From Kiritimatiellia bacterium (lineage in GTDB: Bacteria > Verrucomicrobiota > Kiritimatiellia > RFP12 > UBA1067): a DNA stretch of 53,030 nt. The DNA lies in contig JAQUCE010000025.1 of assembly GCA_028686345.1 (NCBI GenBank), positions 1-53,030 on the forward strand. Direction: 5' to 3'. The notes under the pieces are model-generated. The model was not told where the DNA came from. It saw only the letters and a program-made list of their open reading frames with translations, and ran no database searches. Numbering within the stretch: the first letter of the stretch is position 1; each line of letters starts with the position of its first letter. Positions 1 to 8,791 of the stretch are shown here, in pieces. Both the position numbers and the translations under genes were made by a program.

Positions 1-268
1 GGCTAACCTTTGCCAGGCGGGATTGGTTACCCGCTGGATGTCTACTTTCTCTTTCATTGTATTTACGATTTTACAAATCCCCAGAAACTGGGCTTATCCT
101 GTCGCGACATAGAGCGGCTACTACACCGGACGATGCCGCTCATAGAGCGGCTACTACACGAACGATGGTGTGCGACGACAGCGGATTACGATTAAAAACT
201 CCGCTCTTAAAAATCGTCAACCAGCATCGTCACACAGCATCGTCAACCAAAGACGCAGCCGACCGTCT

Positions 269-316
269 GTAGCTCCGGTTTCCAACCGGACATCTCCGAT
301 TGGAAATCGGAGCTAC
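269..316. repeat. GTAG-footed palindrome, REP-like
   Basis: Two 22-base arms (269-290 and 295-316) are reverse complements at 20 of 22 positions, around a 4-base loop. Each arm starts, on its own strand, with GTAGCTCCG. Within each arm TTTCC/GGAAA gives a further small hairpin, so this resembles two REP units in head-to-head orientation (a BIME). GTAG is the tetranucleotide recognised beside REP palindromes by characterised RAYT transposases. A decayed relative is seen near 5428-5456. Confidence 0.7.
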
Positions 317-563
317 GGATCTCCGCAAATGTATAAGATCACTTTGAAGGTCATTCGCAGTCGCCCGCATAGCGAACAACCTCCTGCTCCCGCGCCTTGT
401 CAAGGGAGTAAGCGCGGAAGGAAGTCAGTCGCTATGCGGCTGACCAAATCATTCAAAACATGTTGTCTGTGGCCAATCTTAATCCCAATCCTAATCCCAA
501 TCCTCGTCTCTTTCGGTCAGCCACAGGAAACTGTTGTTTGATTAGGATTAAGATAAAGATTTT

Positions 564-650
564 CTAGGGACAGGCACTGATTTTCTCCTTAATCACAAAC
601 TTCTGAATGAGGGCGATGACCTCCCGCACATCACACAAACTCTTTTGGTT
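564..650 (-). repeat. Coding-like tail element, copy 1
   Basis: Read on the minus strand, this segment opens with codons for NQKSLCDVREVIALIQKF and ends at a TAG at 564-566. Related segments lie at 5832-5912 and 13251-13328, each also immediately 3' of a minus-strand gene. The three share the pattern NQ....(D/N)(V/M)R(E/K)...AL.... Here it lies in the same frame as the preceding YcaO stop codon, so readthrough would append it; the other two copies are in another frame. No start codon is evident. It may be a decayed gene end or a repeat that happens to be open. Confidence 0.45.
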
Positions 651-656
651 GCCTGG

Positions 657-1952
657 CTAGCTGCTGGCAAAGCTCTTGTTCGAGGCGCCGCCCGGCGAGG
701 CCTCGCCCTCTATTACATCATAGGAGCGCAGAATATCGCTGCGGGTATATTGCTGGAAAAGCACACGGCTGTCAGAGGGGTAGTATGGCAGCACGTCAGA
801 GTAACCGGGCACGACAATCTCAACCACTGGAAAGCCGATCTCCGGATCGGTAAAGTCGATCACAAAACAATCCTTACCCAGTTGCGCGAAGATCTCTTTC
901 GCCCGCGCGATATCCTGCAGGCAGTCGTCAAAGCGCTCGCCCTTATGGAAGGGCACGATTGGGCCCTCCTTCAAAAACTCCGCGTGAACCTGCGGCACAA
1001 AGCCGAACATAAAAGCTGAGAGATAGTTGTCGCCCTCAGCTGGAATGCACTTGAGCGCCCGCAGATCATACTTCAGCACCCGCGCCTGATCCGCCTGACT
1101 GCCGTCAATAAACTCATCGCGCATCCGCCCCTGAGCATACTCGGTAAAGACCCGAATCAGCGCCTCTTCCAGGTTAAAACCCGCGCCGACCTTGAAAAAA
1201 TGGTGAAACTGATACTCCTGCGGTATATTAGGATCCCAGAAATAAGCACCCACGCATGGCATCACACCGCCGAAAGTCAGATCCTTGAGGTAGATCTCAA
1301 TCCCCTTACTTTCGAGAAACTCGATCTGCTCACGGATCACAGGATGCTCGATGGTGCTCTGGTCAATCGTCGGCATCACCAGCCTCTGCTTCAGCACAGT
1401 GATATGCACCCTGCGCTCAAAGACCTCGTCGATCGCGTGCACAATCGCCTCCTCACGCCGGTTCCCGGCCGCCATGCCGCTGGGACCGCTGATCCGCCGT
1501 ACAAACTCAATCGGAATCTTGGCCGTCTTACCGCTCATCAGGGAAAATCCGTCCACCCAGAACATGGCGATATCCGATTGCTTGATGCTTTCCACTACCT
1601 CCGGCGGCAACACGACATGCGGGATCATTGCCTCAATTCCAATCGCATCCGGAATGGTGCTCTGATGACCGACCATATACCCCTGCAACTCCTCGTGCAC
1701 CCTGTCACCCACCCACTCCGCGCACTCCGCCAGCGCCCCGGCCTTGGCCTGCAACGCGGTGATGCCCTTGCCCATGGAGCGGAATTCCAATGCGTCAATA
1801 TACAACGCCGACCAGTAAAGCCGTTCAGAGACCCGGGTCTCAAACAAGCGGTAATCATGGCGGGCGCCAATCACCGCCTCCAGCCGCTGAACAGTCTCTT
1901 CCAGCGGCACACAGCGACCAAACTCCAGCTTTTTGCAACTCTCTAATTTCAT
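657..1952 (-). CDS. YcaO-family protein, stand-alone
   Basis: This is a 431-residue protein with the YcaO ATP-binding fold. YcaO enzymes use ATP to activate peptide amides, making azolines, thioamides or amidines, or in some cases assist RimO. Supporting sequence: a glycine-rich SMGKG at 59-63 followed by AKAGALAECAEW (69-80); PIEFV (147-151); GPSGMAAGNRREEA (156-169) leading to a DEVFERR helix; DLTFGG with a second GAGFNLEEAL helix towards the C-terminus. These match the order of conserved YcaO blocks. The C-terminus lacks the proline-rich end seen in azoline-forming cyclodehydratases. No TfuA, E1-like, dehydrogenase or RimO-like partner and no obvious precursor peptide lies nearby. It is separated from the divergent double-ketosynthase gene by the 2088-3030 repeat array. 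The ribosome-binding site is weak (AAGAAAGG, distant). Family call is secure; substrate unknown. Confidence 0.85.
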   Translation of the reverse strand: MKLESCKKLEFGRCVPLEETVQRLEAVIGARHDYRLFETRVSERLYWSALYIDALEFRSMGKGITALQAKAGALAECAEWVGDRVHEELQGYMVGHQSTIPDAIGIEAMIPHVVLPPEVVESIKQSDIAMFWVDGFSLMSGKTAKIPIEFVRRISGPSGMAAGNRREEAIVHAIDEVFERRVHITVLKQRLVMPTIDQSTIEHPVIREQIEFLESKGIEIYLKDLTFGGVMPCVGAYFWDPNIPQEYQFHHFFKVGAGFNLEEALIRVFTEYAQGRMRDEFIDGSQADQARVLKYDLRALKCIPAEGDNYLSAFMFGFVPQVHAEFLKEGPIVPFHKGERFDDCLQDIARAKEIFAQLGKDCFVIDFTDPEIGFPVVEIVVPGYSDVLPYYPSDSRVLFQQYTRSDILRSYDVIEGEASPGGASNKSFASS

Positions 1953-2087
1953 GTAAAAAAAGACCTTTCTTGTTTACTAATAGGATCACAGGCGTATTTT
2001 TGAGGCCCTACTAACTGACACACATACATTATTAACACTGCCAGCGCGCCAGCGCAAGAATAACTTTTCAAAAAGCGACAAGGGTGC

Positions 2088-3030
2088 CGGCGCCGCAAGC
2101 TGTAAGAGGTGCGCCAACCAGGTGACTCGCGAACCGAAGCTGTAGGGCGGCTGGCCGTGACCGCGCCGGCGGGCGAAAGTGCGGTGCAATGCGAGCCGGA
2201 AACGGCAAGGTACGTGCCAGACAAGTGACACGCAGGTCGAAGCTGTAGGGCAGCTGGCCGTGACCGCGCCGGCGGGCAAAAGTGTGGTGCTTCGCGAGCC
2301 GCAAGCTGACAGGAACGCGACACCCGAGCGATTAGCGAGTCGAAGCTGTAGGGCGGCTGGCCGTGACCGCGCCGGCGGGCGAAAGTACAGCGCAATGCAA
2401 GCCGCAAGCTGCCAGGCGGTTGACCATCAACGCGCCCCCGCGGTCACGGCCCGCGGCTACAGTGCTACGCGATGTGCAAGAGACGCACCAGCCGAGTTAT
2501 TTGCAAGCCGCAAGCGGCCAGGGATGCGCCAGCCGAGCGATTGACAGGCCGAAGCTGTAGGGCGGCTGGCCGTGACCGCGCCGGCGGGCGAAAGTGCGGT
2601 GCTTCGCGAGCCGGAACGCCTGACAATTGGCCATACAAGCATCACCCCGGCTGTCACGGCCCGCGGCTACAGTGCGCCGCAAGCAGTAAGAGGTGCGCCA
2701 ACCAGGTGACTCGCAGGTCGAAGCTGTAGGGCGGCTGGCCGTGACCGCGCAGGCGGGCGAAAGTGCGGTGCAATGCGAGCCGGAAACGGCAAGGTACGTG
2801 CCAGACAAGTGACACGCAGGTCGAAGCTGTAGGGCGGCTGGCCGTGACCGCGCCGGCGGGTGAAAGTGCGGTGCTTCGCGAGCCGGAACGCCTGACAATT
2901 GGCCATACAAGCATCACCACCGCTGTCACGGCCCGCGGCTACAGTGCGCCGCAAGCTGTAAGAGGTGCGCCAACCAGGTGACACGCAGGTCGAAGCTGTA
3001 GGGCGGCGGGCCGTGACCGCGCCGGCGGAA
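2088..3030. repeat. Higher-order tandem repeat array (103/169-bp units)
   Basis: Seven copies of a core starting CGAAGCTGTAGGGCGGCTGG begin at 2135, 2238, 2341, 2550, 2719, 2822 and 2991. Spacings are 103, 103, 209, 169, 103 and 169 bp. The longer units carry an extra near-reverse-complement of the core, GTCACGGCCCGCGGCTACAG, at about 2443, 2653 and 2925, so each can form a long hairpin with its partner core. The 169+103 pattern repeats as a 272-bp super-unit. Open frames of 65-152 codons across it on both strands are by-products of the repetition. It fills the divergent gap between the YcaO and double-KS genes. Confidence 0.9.
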
Positions 3031-3210
3031 GTCGAAGCAAGTCGAAAGTTTTGAATGCGCGCAATACTCGGTTTAAAATTATCTGCCAAGCGCTTTTTTA
3101 GGCTTTTCGCGCTTCAAAAGCACCCCTCTTTCCGGTATAGTTACTTTACTTAAAAGATTTTCATTTTGTGCACTGCATAACGCAAGGCCGATTCAAGGGA
3201 GGCAAGGCAG

Positions 3211-5373
3211 ATGAATAGACCAATCGCAATCACAGGCATGGGGGCAATCACACCTTACGGAAGCGGAGTTGAAACACTCTGGCAGGCACTGCTTGCAAAA
3301 GAGTCCGCCATCTCCGCCATGGATCTCTTTGATCTGGGCGGCATCCTCTGTACCCAAGCCGGTGTGATCCGGAATTTCCGCGCGCCGGAGGGGTTTGAGG
3401 AGCAGCCGCGGGCCACCGCCTTTGCCGCTGCCGCCAGCCTGGAAGCGCTGGCCCAGGCTGGAATCCTAAACAATCCGCAGGCGCTGGCAGAGTGCGCCCT
3501 GATCACAGCCTCCAACTTCGGCAACATTGATTATGGCGAAAAAGCGCTGATCCCCCCCGAACACCCGGATTATGAGCCTGGCATGGCAATCGGCTGCGCC
3601 CATTTCAACACCGCGGATATCATTGCTGACAAGCTGGGGCTGGCTGGCTTCCGCCTCTCGCTCTCCCTCTCCTGCGCCTCAGGTGCCTCGGCGGTCGTCA
3701 CTGCCGCGGGGCTGATCACCGCCGGACGCGTCCAGCGGGTTGTGATTGTCGGCTACGACGCTCTCTCGCGTTTTGCCTGGAGCGGGCTCTGCGCCCTGCG
3801 GACCATGAGCAAAGAGGCGGTACGTCCCTTTGACCTGCACCGCAACGGCACTATTTTCACCGAGGGCGCTGCTGCGATCGTGCTTGAAGCAATGAGAGCC
3901 GATGCTCAGCCGCCGCTCGCTTTTCTGAGCGGCTGGGCCTCTAACAACAACGGGCACCACATGACCGCCCCTGCTCCTCTGGGCGCCGGCTCAGCTGAGG
4001 TAATGGATCAAACTCTGCAACAAGCAGGGTTGGCGGCCAATCAGATTGACCATATCAACACCCACGGCACTGGCACCAAGCCCAACGATGTCACCGAAAC
4101 CCAGGCCATTCAAACCATCTTCGGCACCTGCGCCGCGTCGATTCCCGTCACCTCCATCAAAGGCGCCCTGGGCCACATGCTGGGGGCCGCTGGCGCAGTG
4201 GAGCTGATAGCGGCAGTGCTCTCGCTGCGGGACAACCTGATCCCCCCCACCGCTGGTCTGACCGAACAGGATACGGAGTGCGCGCTGGATGTAGTGACAA
4301 CTCCGCGGAGTGCTGAGCTGCAGCATGTGCTCTCCAACTCCGCCGGTTTCGGGGGTTGCAATTCCGCGCTGGTGGTCAGCCGCACCGCGACACCGTCGCA
4401 GATCCAACAGGCGAACCGAATCTTCATTACCGGCTCCGCCTTGATCACTGCGCTGGGCTGCGATAATGAGGAAACACGGGCGGCACTGGAAGAGAGTGAG
4501 AGCGCCTGCTTTCCGCTGGAGCGCTTTGAGCTGCCGGACGCTGAGGAGCCGCCGCTGGTGGGCGAGCTCTTTGAGCTTGAGATCGCTGATTACGGCGTTG
4601 CCACCAAACCCTACCTGGACCATAGCAGCCGCCTGTTTCTCTGTGCCTGCGGCGCGGCGCTGCGCGAGGCCCGCCACACTGCTGCAACACTCAAGAGTTT
4701 AAACGCCGGCATTATGGCAGGCACGGCCTGGGGCTGCGCCTCAACGCAACAGCTCTTCTTTGCCGACTTTATCAACAAGGGGCCGCGCCTGGTCAAACCA
4801 TTTATCTTTCCGCACGCCTACTCCAACACAGCGGTCAGCCTGGCCTGCATGGAGTGGTCGCTCACCGGCGCCCACGACAACATCACCAACCCTTGCATTG
4901 CCTCAGGCGCAGCACTGGTGGAGGCCTGCGACACCATTCGCGCTGGCCGCTCAAAGTGCATGCTGGCAGTTGGCTGTGACGCACTCTCGCTACCGCGATT
5001 GCTGGCAGAGGGCACCGGAGAGCCGCAAGGCGAAGCCGCTGCGGCACTGGTGGTTGAAGCCTCAGCCGAACACGCACTGGCGGAGATCGCGGGCTGCGGC
5101 CTGGCGCCCGATGCCGGGAGCGCGGTCAGTGCCGCGCTGCATCGCGCTGGTTTAAACGCCGCGGAGCTGACCGCGCTGTACGTAGGCGGCGAGAAGGCAG
5201 CTATCGCTCTGCCGCTGCCGACGTTTCGACTGGAGGATTTATGCGGCGAGCTGGCAGGCGCATCCACGATCGCCTGCGTGGCGGCGGCCCTGATTAAAGG
5301 GTTGAACGGCGCGACACTGATTCTGACAGCCGAGCAGAGCGCAGCTGTCGCTGTTATTATCAAGCCGTGCTGA
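3211..5373 (+). CDS. Fused double ketosynthase (FabF-like KS + chain-length-factor-like half)
   Basis: This 720-residue protein is two beta-ketoacyl-ACP synthase domains in tandem. KS1 (1-400) has the full catalytic set: Cys155 in LSLSCASGAS, His285 in NTHGTGTK and His322 in KGALGHMLGAAG, so it should condense acyl-ACP and malonyl-ACP. KS2 (about 403-720) is shorter. It keeps a Cys at the nucleophile site (Cys562 in TNPCIASGAA), but I find no counterpart of HGTGT, and the GH position reads GE (LCGELAGAS), so it looks non-catalytic, like the KS-beta/chain-length factor of type II systems. No ACP, ketoreductase or dehydratase is adjacent. The start has an upstream GGGAGG. The product could be a fatty acid, aryl-polyene-like or polyketide chain; not determinable here. 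It could work with the other KS locus at 35.9-40.6 kb, but they are far apart. Confidence 0.85.
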   Translation: MNRPIAITGMGAITPYGSGVETLWQALLAKESAISAMDLFDLGGILCTQAGVIRNFRAPEGFEEQPRATAFAAAASLEALAQAGILNNPQALAECALITASNFGNIDYGEKALIPPEHPDYEPGMAIGCAHFNTADIIADKLGLAGFRLSLSLSCASGASAVVTAAGLITAGRVQRVVIVGYDALSRFAWSGLCALRTMSKEAVRPFDLHRNGTIFTEGAAAIVLEAMRADAQPPLAFLSGWASNNNGHHMTAPAPLGAGSAEVMDQTLQQAGLAANQIDHINTHGTGTKPNDVTETQAIQTIFGTCAASIPVTSIKGALGHMLGAAGAVELIAAVLSLRDNLIPPTAGLTEQDTECALDVVTTPRSAELQHVLSNSAGFGGCNSALVVSRTATPSQIQQANRIFITGSALITALGCDNEETRAALEESESACFPLERFELPDAEEPPLVGELFELEIADYGVATKPYLDHSSRLFLCACGAALREARHTAATLKSLNAGIMAGTAWGCASTQQLFFADFINKGPRLVKPFIFPHAYSNTAVSLACMEWSLTGAHDNITNPCIASGAALVEACDTIRAGRSKCMLAVGCDALSLPRLLAEGTGEPQGEAAAALVVEASAEHALAEIAGCGLAPDAGSAVSAALHRAGLNAAELTALYVGGEKAAIALPLPTFRLEDLCGELAGASTIACVAAALIKGLNGATLILTAEQSAAVAVIIKPC

Positions 5374-5473
5374 GCGGCGAAGGTCGAAGCTGCGCTGAGT
5401 TGTTTTTTAGGTAAAAATTTTGCGGACTGTCCGATTGGAAATCAAACCTACTGGAGCTCGGCTGCGCATTCGG

Positions 5474-5767
5474 TGACGATGCTGGTGGACGATTTTCAAG
5501 GGCGGGGTTTTCAATCGTCCGCCAACATCGTCGCACAGCATCGTCAACCGATGCCGCTCTGCGAGCGTCATTTTGCGCCAGACTCGTGAAAGGCGCACCC
5601 CGGGGTGTAGGGTTGCTTCCAGCATGTCCGCCGCTATGCGGTGGATGACTGCGAAGTATATCCGCCGCTATGCGGTGGATGACTGCAAAATAAGTCGCAA
5701 TAAGGCGACACCAGACAACTCTTTGGAAAGAACAATTAATTGTTTTTTCTAGTCGCCTAAGCGACTA
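5474..5767 (+). repeat. Mosaic repeat, short version (modules D-L-B-C)
   Basis: Four modules occur in the same order and orientation as in the longer tract at 8792-9485. D, 5474-5549, begins GACGATGCTGGTGGACGAT. L, about 5598-5622, is CCCGGGGTGTAG followed by GGTTGCTT. B, 5626-5687, is two copies of CCGCCGCTATGCGGTGGATG. C, 5713-5767, begins AGACAACTCTTTGGAAAG, contains the palindrome AACAATTAATTGTT and ends in a hairpin AGTCGC-CTAA-GCGACT. With the tail element at 5832-5912 it accounts for most of the 5374-5935 gap, in which I see no gene. Confidence 0.75.
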
Positions 5768-5831
5768 AGAACGCCAAGCCCTGGCAGGTTATTGAGAGGT
5801 TACCTTTACTTCCCCAAACGCGGGGTGTTTG

Positions 5832-5912
5832 TTACTGTAGCAGCGGGCTCTTAACCATAAACTTCTGAATGAGGGCGACGACCTTCCGCACATCACACGA
5901 ACTCTTTTGGTT
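5832..5912 (-). repeat. Coding-like tail element, copy 2
   Basis: Minus-strand 27-codon segment beginning NQKSSCDVRKVVALIQKF and ending in TAA, just 3' of the GHL10 gene. It aligns without gaps to the copy at 13251-13328 (11 of 26 residues identical, most others conservative). Similarity continues past the stop into a shared GTAACAAAC...CGCGTTTGGGGAAG tract, so the conservation is not purely protein-level. Confidence 0.5.
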
Positions 5913-5935
5913 GCGGCAAAAACTACTTTAGTGCT

Positions 5936-8377
5936 TTAGTCTTTGGTCACACCGAGTTTGAGGTAGGGCAGGCTCTGCTCCGCATATCTGTCATAATTGA
6001 AAACAGTGAATCCCTGCAGCCCGGCCTTGCGGGCCGCCTCAATCTGACGGACGAGTGTGACTGCATGGTTGGAGCTATCCTTCCAGCATGAGAGTCCGAT
6101 GCCAGGGTACATGCGAACATCCCCCACCAGCTCTTTTTGAACCTTAACCATGTTGCTGAAAGCGGCTGTTGAGTCAACATAATCCATGGGGCAGACAAAA
6201 TCCAGCCACCCCTTCTCGCACCACCTCTGCCAATCCTGCCCAACAGAGTCGCGGTCTCCCGGCGCATGGCGGAAGACTGCAGCGGAGATCTCCACCTCTG
6301 GACGTATCTGGCGGGCTTTGGTCGCAACCTCGCTGACCACCTTGGTAATATTGTCGCGACGGAACTCCAGCCATTGTTCATAGTGGGCACCACCTTTTTT
6401 GACGCTCTGCGGCCAGTCTTTCAGCTCCTGGCCGCAGCGTTGGCCAAAGCGTGTTCGACACCCCTCGCAAAAACAGTAGTTACTGCTTGGATAGCGGATA
6501 TAATCGAAGTGAACCCCATCCACAGCGTAATTGCGCACCACCTCCAACATGGCGTCAACCTCCAGCTTTTGATTTACGGGGTGCGAGGGGCAGAGCCATA
6601 TGTTTTCATCGTCGCCACTGTCACTCATCTGCAAGCGCTGCTGCTCGCGCAACTGCTGCGCATCCTCTTTTGAGAGTCGTCGTCCGGTGTTCCAGCAGAC
6701 CCTCCAGATATGGCACTTCACCCCATATTTGCGACAGGCCGCCAGGCACTGCGCGATCTGATCCCCCTGCTCCGCCAGCGAGCTGTGCTCATGCAAAACC
6801 TTGGATGGATAGTAGGCGGTGGCGCCCCACGACATATTGGGCAGAATCGCATTGAAGCCATGCTCTTTTAAAAACTTAATTGAATCATCCCAGCTCTGGC
6901 CGCTCAGCCCGAAAGCGCTATGACACCAGAGTGCGCGATGCTCATCGGCAACCGCCTCAAAAGAGCTGCACCAGCATTTAACCGCCAGCCCTGCCGCACG
7001 CTCGCTCAACTCGCAACTGAGGGGCCAATCCTTCCTGGCATAGGCCTCCTTTGCCTGACGATGCGCCGTAGCACTCTCCTCCAGCAGCGCCGCAGTGGTA
7101 GTTTTCATTTTGCCGCGCTTAATAAAATCATAAAACGCCTGGTATCCGTCCAGTTCGTCGATCTGGCCGATCTTATCAAAAGCCCGGCGCGCGTGTTTCT
7201 CCCATAAGGATGGAGCGAGCTCCCCCAGCAGGCTCATCAGCAGTGCCCCTGATTGCGGTTCCCCGCCCCGCAGCCAGACATGCCCGACCACTGCGCCGGC
7301 AGCGGTTGCAATGATGGCGGGATGCTCGGTTGCCTTGCCGGCACCACTGCGCCAAACAGCTATCACTCGCCCGCCCGGCACCGTAGCATCCGGCTGGTAA
7401 ACATTGGCACACCATGACCCCTGCGGCGCGAATTCGGGCTGCCCCACAACTCCTGCGCCAACCCGCGAAAACCCGGCGAAAGCGCCGCTCTCATCCTTGA
7501 TCCAGCTCCCTTTTTTGACCCCTAAAAGCTCGGAAACACCTGTTGGCAAGGTATAAAACGCCATCACCTTGCCACCATGCTGCACAAAATTCTGTAAAAT
7601 CCGCAGCGCACTCTCTGGCAGCGACTGGCTGTAAGGCAGAGCAACAACTGCGATGCCCTCCAGCGCGGCTTGATCAAGCGCAGTATCATCCAGCTGGAAG
7701 CTCTCTACACCCAGCCGCTGCAGAGAGTCGTAGAGCGAATCCGAGTACATCTGATACTGGGAGAGATCCTGACTGTCTTTAGCGGAAGAGAGACCAGTCA
7801 GCAAAAGAACATCAGGCTTAAACGGGATCAGACTCACATTCGCCAGCGCGCAGATTGTATCTTTATCCGCGCCGCGCCAGCCGGAGATACGGATGCGATC
7901 AACATGTTTAAAGCTGCGCGAGTTCACCGCCGGATTATCTGCTTTAAACTCGACTTTCTCCAGCACAATCCGACTCCACTGTCCATTGCTGCCCGGCATG
8001 AAGGTTGTCTGCTGCCAATGACCATCAACACGCAGGTATAAGCTGCATGAGACAAACACGCTCATGTCAGCGCAATAGAAATCAAAGGCAATCCCTTTGG
8101 AGCGAATCAAATCAAAATTCACAGGCAGGTCCCAGGAGACCCGCTCAATCTGCGTGCCCTTGAAATTCACTGGCAGCCTGACAAACCCGCGTTCAAAACC
8201 GAGTGCCGCTGCGGTACCGGCTTGCGCCTGCACCAGATCAGCGCTCTGAATCTCGCCTGCCGCCAGCTTTTGCCACTCGCTGATCAGGTGCTCACGCATC
8301 GGCACCTTTGGAATATCAGCTCCGCATGCCATCAAAGCGACCAAAGTAGAAGCAAACACAATTTTTTGTAACATCAT
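5936..8377 (-). CDS. GHL10/DUF187 glycoside-hydrolase-like lipoprotein
   Basis: This 813-residue protein has a lipoprotein signal (lipobox LMAC around residues 15-18), so it is probably anchored in the outer membrane or periplasm. The N-terminal 170 residues look like a beta-sandwich. A middle part (about 190-400) resembles a glutamine-amidotransferase-like Rossmann domain (VLLLTGLSS, VVALPYSQSLP, NFVQHGGKVMAFY). The C-terminal 350 residues have the GHL10 TIM-barrel hallmarks: FLKEHGFNAILPNMSW, YGVKCHIWRVCWN, VDGVHFDYIRYP, the CFCEGC cysteine cluster and DFVCPMDYVDS. The acidic pair in VHFDYIRYP is the usual candidate active site. Members are thought to act on polysaccharides but substrates are poorly defined. 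It is monocistronic, with repeat tracts on both sides. Confidence 0.85.
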   Translation of the reverse strand: MMLQKIVFASTLVALMACGADIPKVPMREHLISEWQKLAAGEIQSADLVQAQAGTAAALGFERGFVRLPVNFKGTQIERVSWDLPVNFDLIRSKGIAFDFYCADMSVFVSCSLYLRVDGHWQQTTFMPGSNGQWSRIVLEKVEFKADNPAVNSRSFKHVDRIRISGWRGADKDTICALANVSLIPFKPDVLLLTGLSSAKDSQDLSQYQMYSDSLYDSLQRLGVESFQLDDTALDQAALEGIAVVALPYSQSLPESALRILQNFVQHGGKVMAFYTLPTGVSELLGVKKGSWIKDESGAFAGFSRVGAGVVGQPEFAPQGSWCANVYQPDATVPGGRVIAVWRSGAGKATEHPAIIATAAGAVVGHVWLRGGEPQSGALLMSLLGELAPSLWEKHARRAFDKIGQIDELDGYQAFYDFIKRGKMKTTTAALLEESATAHRQAKEAYARKDWPLSCELSERAAGLAVKCWCSSFEAVADEHRALWCHSAFGLSGQSWDDSIKFLKEHGFNAILPNMSWGATAYYPSKVLHEHSSLAEQGDQIAQCLAACRKYGVKCHIWRVCWNTGRRLSKEDAQQLREQQRLQMSDSGDDENIWLCPSHPVNQKLEVDAMLEVVRNYAVDGVHFDYIRYPSSNYCFCEGCRTRFGQRCGQELKDWPQSVKKGGAHYEQWLEFRRDNITKVVSEVATKARQIRPEVEISAAVFRHAPGDRDSVGQDWQRWCEKGWLDFVCPMDYVDSTAAFSNMVKVQKELVGDVRMYPGIGLSCWKDSSNHAVTLVRQIEAARKAGLQGFTVFNYDRYAEQSLPYLKLGVTKD

Positions 8378-8791
8378 AGCACCCTCTATTTTTAAGTGGA
8401 TTTTAAAACAGCTTCACCTTAATTAAAACATTAAGCGCCAAATCAGCATCCTTCTAATGCCAAACAACCCTGTTTTACTAAAATGAAATCAAGCATACCG
8501 CTTTTAGCAATCTGAGGCAAATACAATAATCGATTACAGAAGGCTTTAGCCTGCTTCAAAGCGGGTTATTGAGACGTGACCCTAAAAGTGATAATAGAGT
8601 AGTGCAAGCAGCGGCGATCAGGTCAGGCTGAAAGAGACAAGGATTGAGATTAAGGTTACCCACCGACAACATTTTTTTAAGGACCAACATGTTTGTCTTA
8701 TTCTTCGGTAAGGGCCTAAATCCGCGCAAGGCGCGGAGTTTAGATTTTGGATTTTTGATTTTGGATTTCAGAGATCGGTTGACGATGGCGG
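8378..8791. other. Gene-free stretch with two dispersed repeats
   Basis: No gene is visible. It contains the element CTAAAAGTGATAATAGAGTAG followed by TGCAAGCA (about 8580-8612), with related copies at 11425-11460 and 19040-19075. It also holds a longer element (about 8638-8727; ACCCACCGACAACAT ... GTAAGGGCCTAAAT) whose inverted copy is at about 45318-45395. A GHL10 promoter should lie in 8378-8500 but I could not assign boxes with confidence. Confidence 0.5.

Larger units (their letters stand above)
1..656. other. Gene-free stretch filled with repeat fragments
   Basis: I see no convincing gene here. Short open frames exist but run through repeats. Contents in order: two direct copies of a 19-bp unit containing AGAGCGGCTACTACAC (about 108-126 and 140-158); a reversed copy of the ACGATGCTGGTGGACGAT element (about 160-247), whose forward copies lie at 5474 and 8792; a GTAG-footed palindrome (269-316); a fragment shared with 19254-19361 and 45408-45484 (about 494-549); and a coding-like tail element (564-650) just 3' of the YcaO gene. 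The stretch is best read as a landing zone of dispersed repeats. Confidence 0.6.

Noticed and set aside
2088..3030. Possible CRISPR array
   Set aside because: Repeat units are 100-209 bp with conserved rather than unique intervening sequence, include inverted copies, and no cas genes are present.
1949..3089. Overlapping open frames of 65-152 codons on both strands
   Set aside because: They read through the repeat array, have repeated Arg/Pro/Ala-rich composition in several frames at once, and lack ribosome-binding sites.
657..3210. A RiPP cluster around the YcaO gene
   Set aside because: No plausible precursor peptide, dehydrogenase, TfuA or transporter is adjacent; the neighbouring DNA is repeat array.
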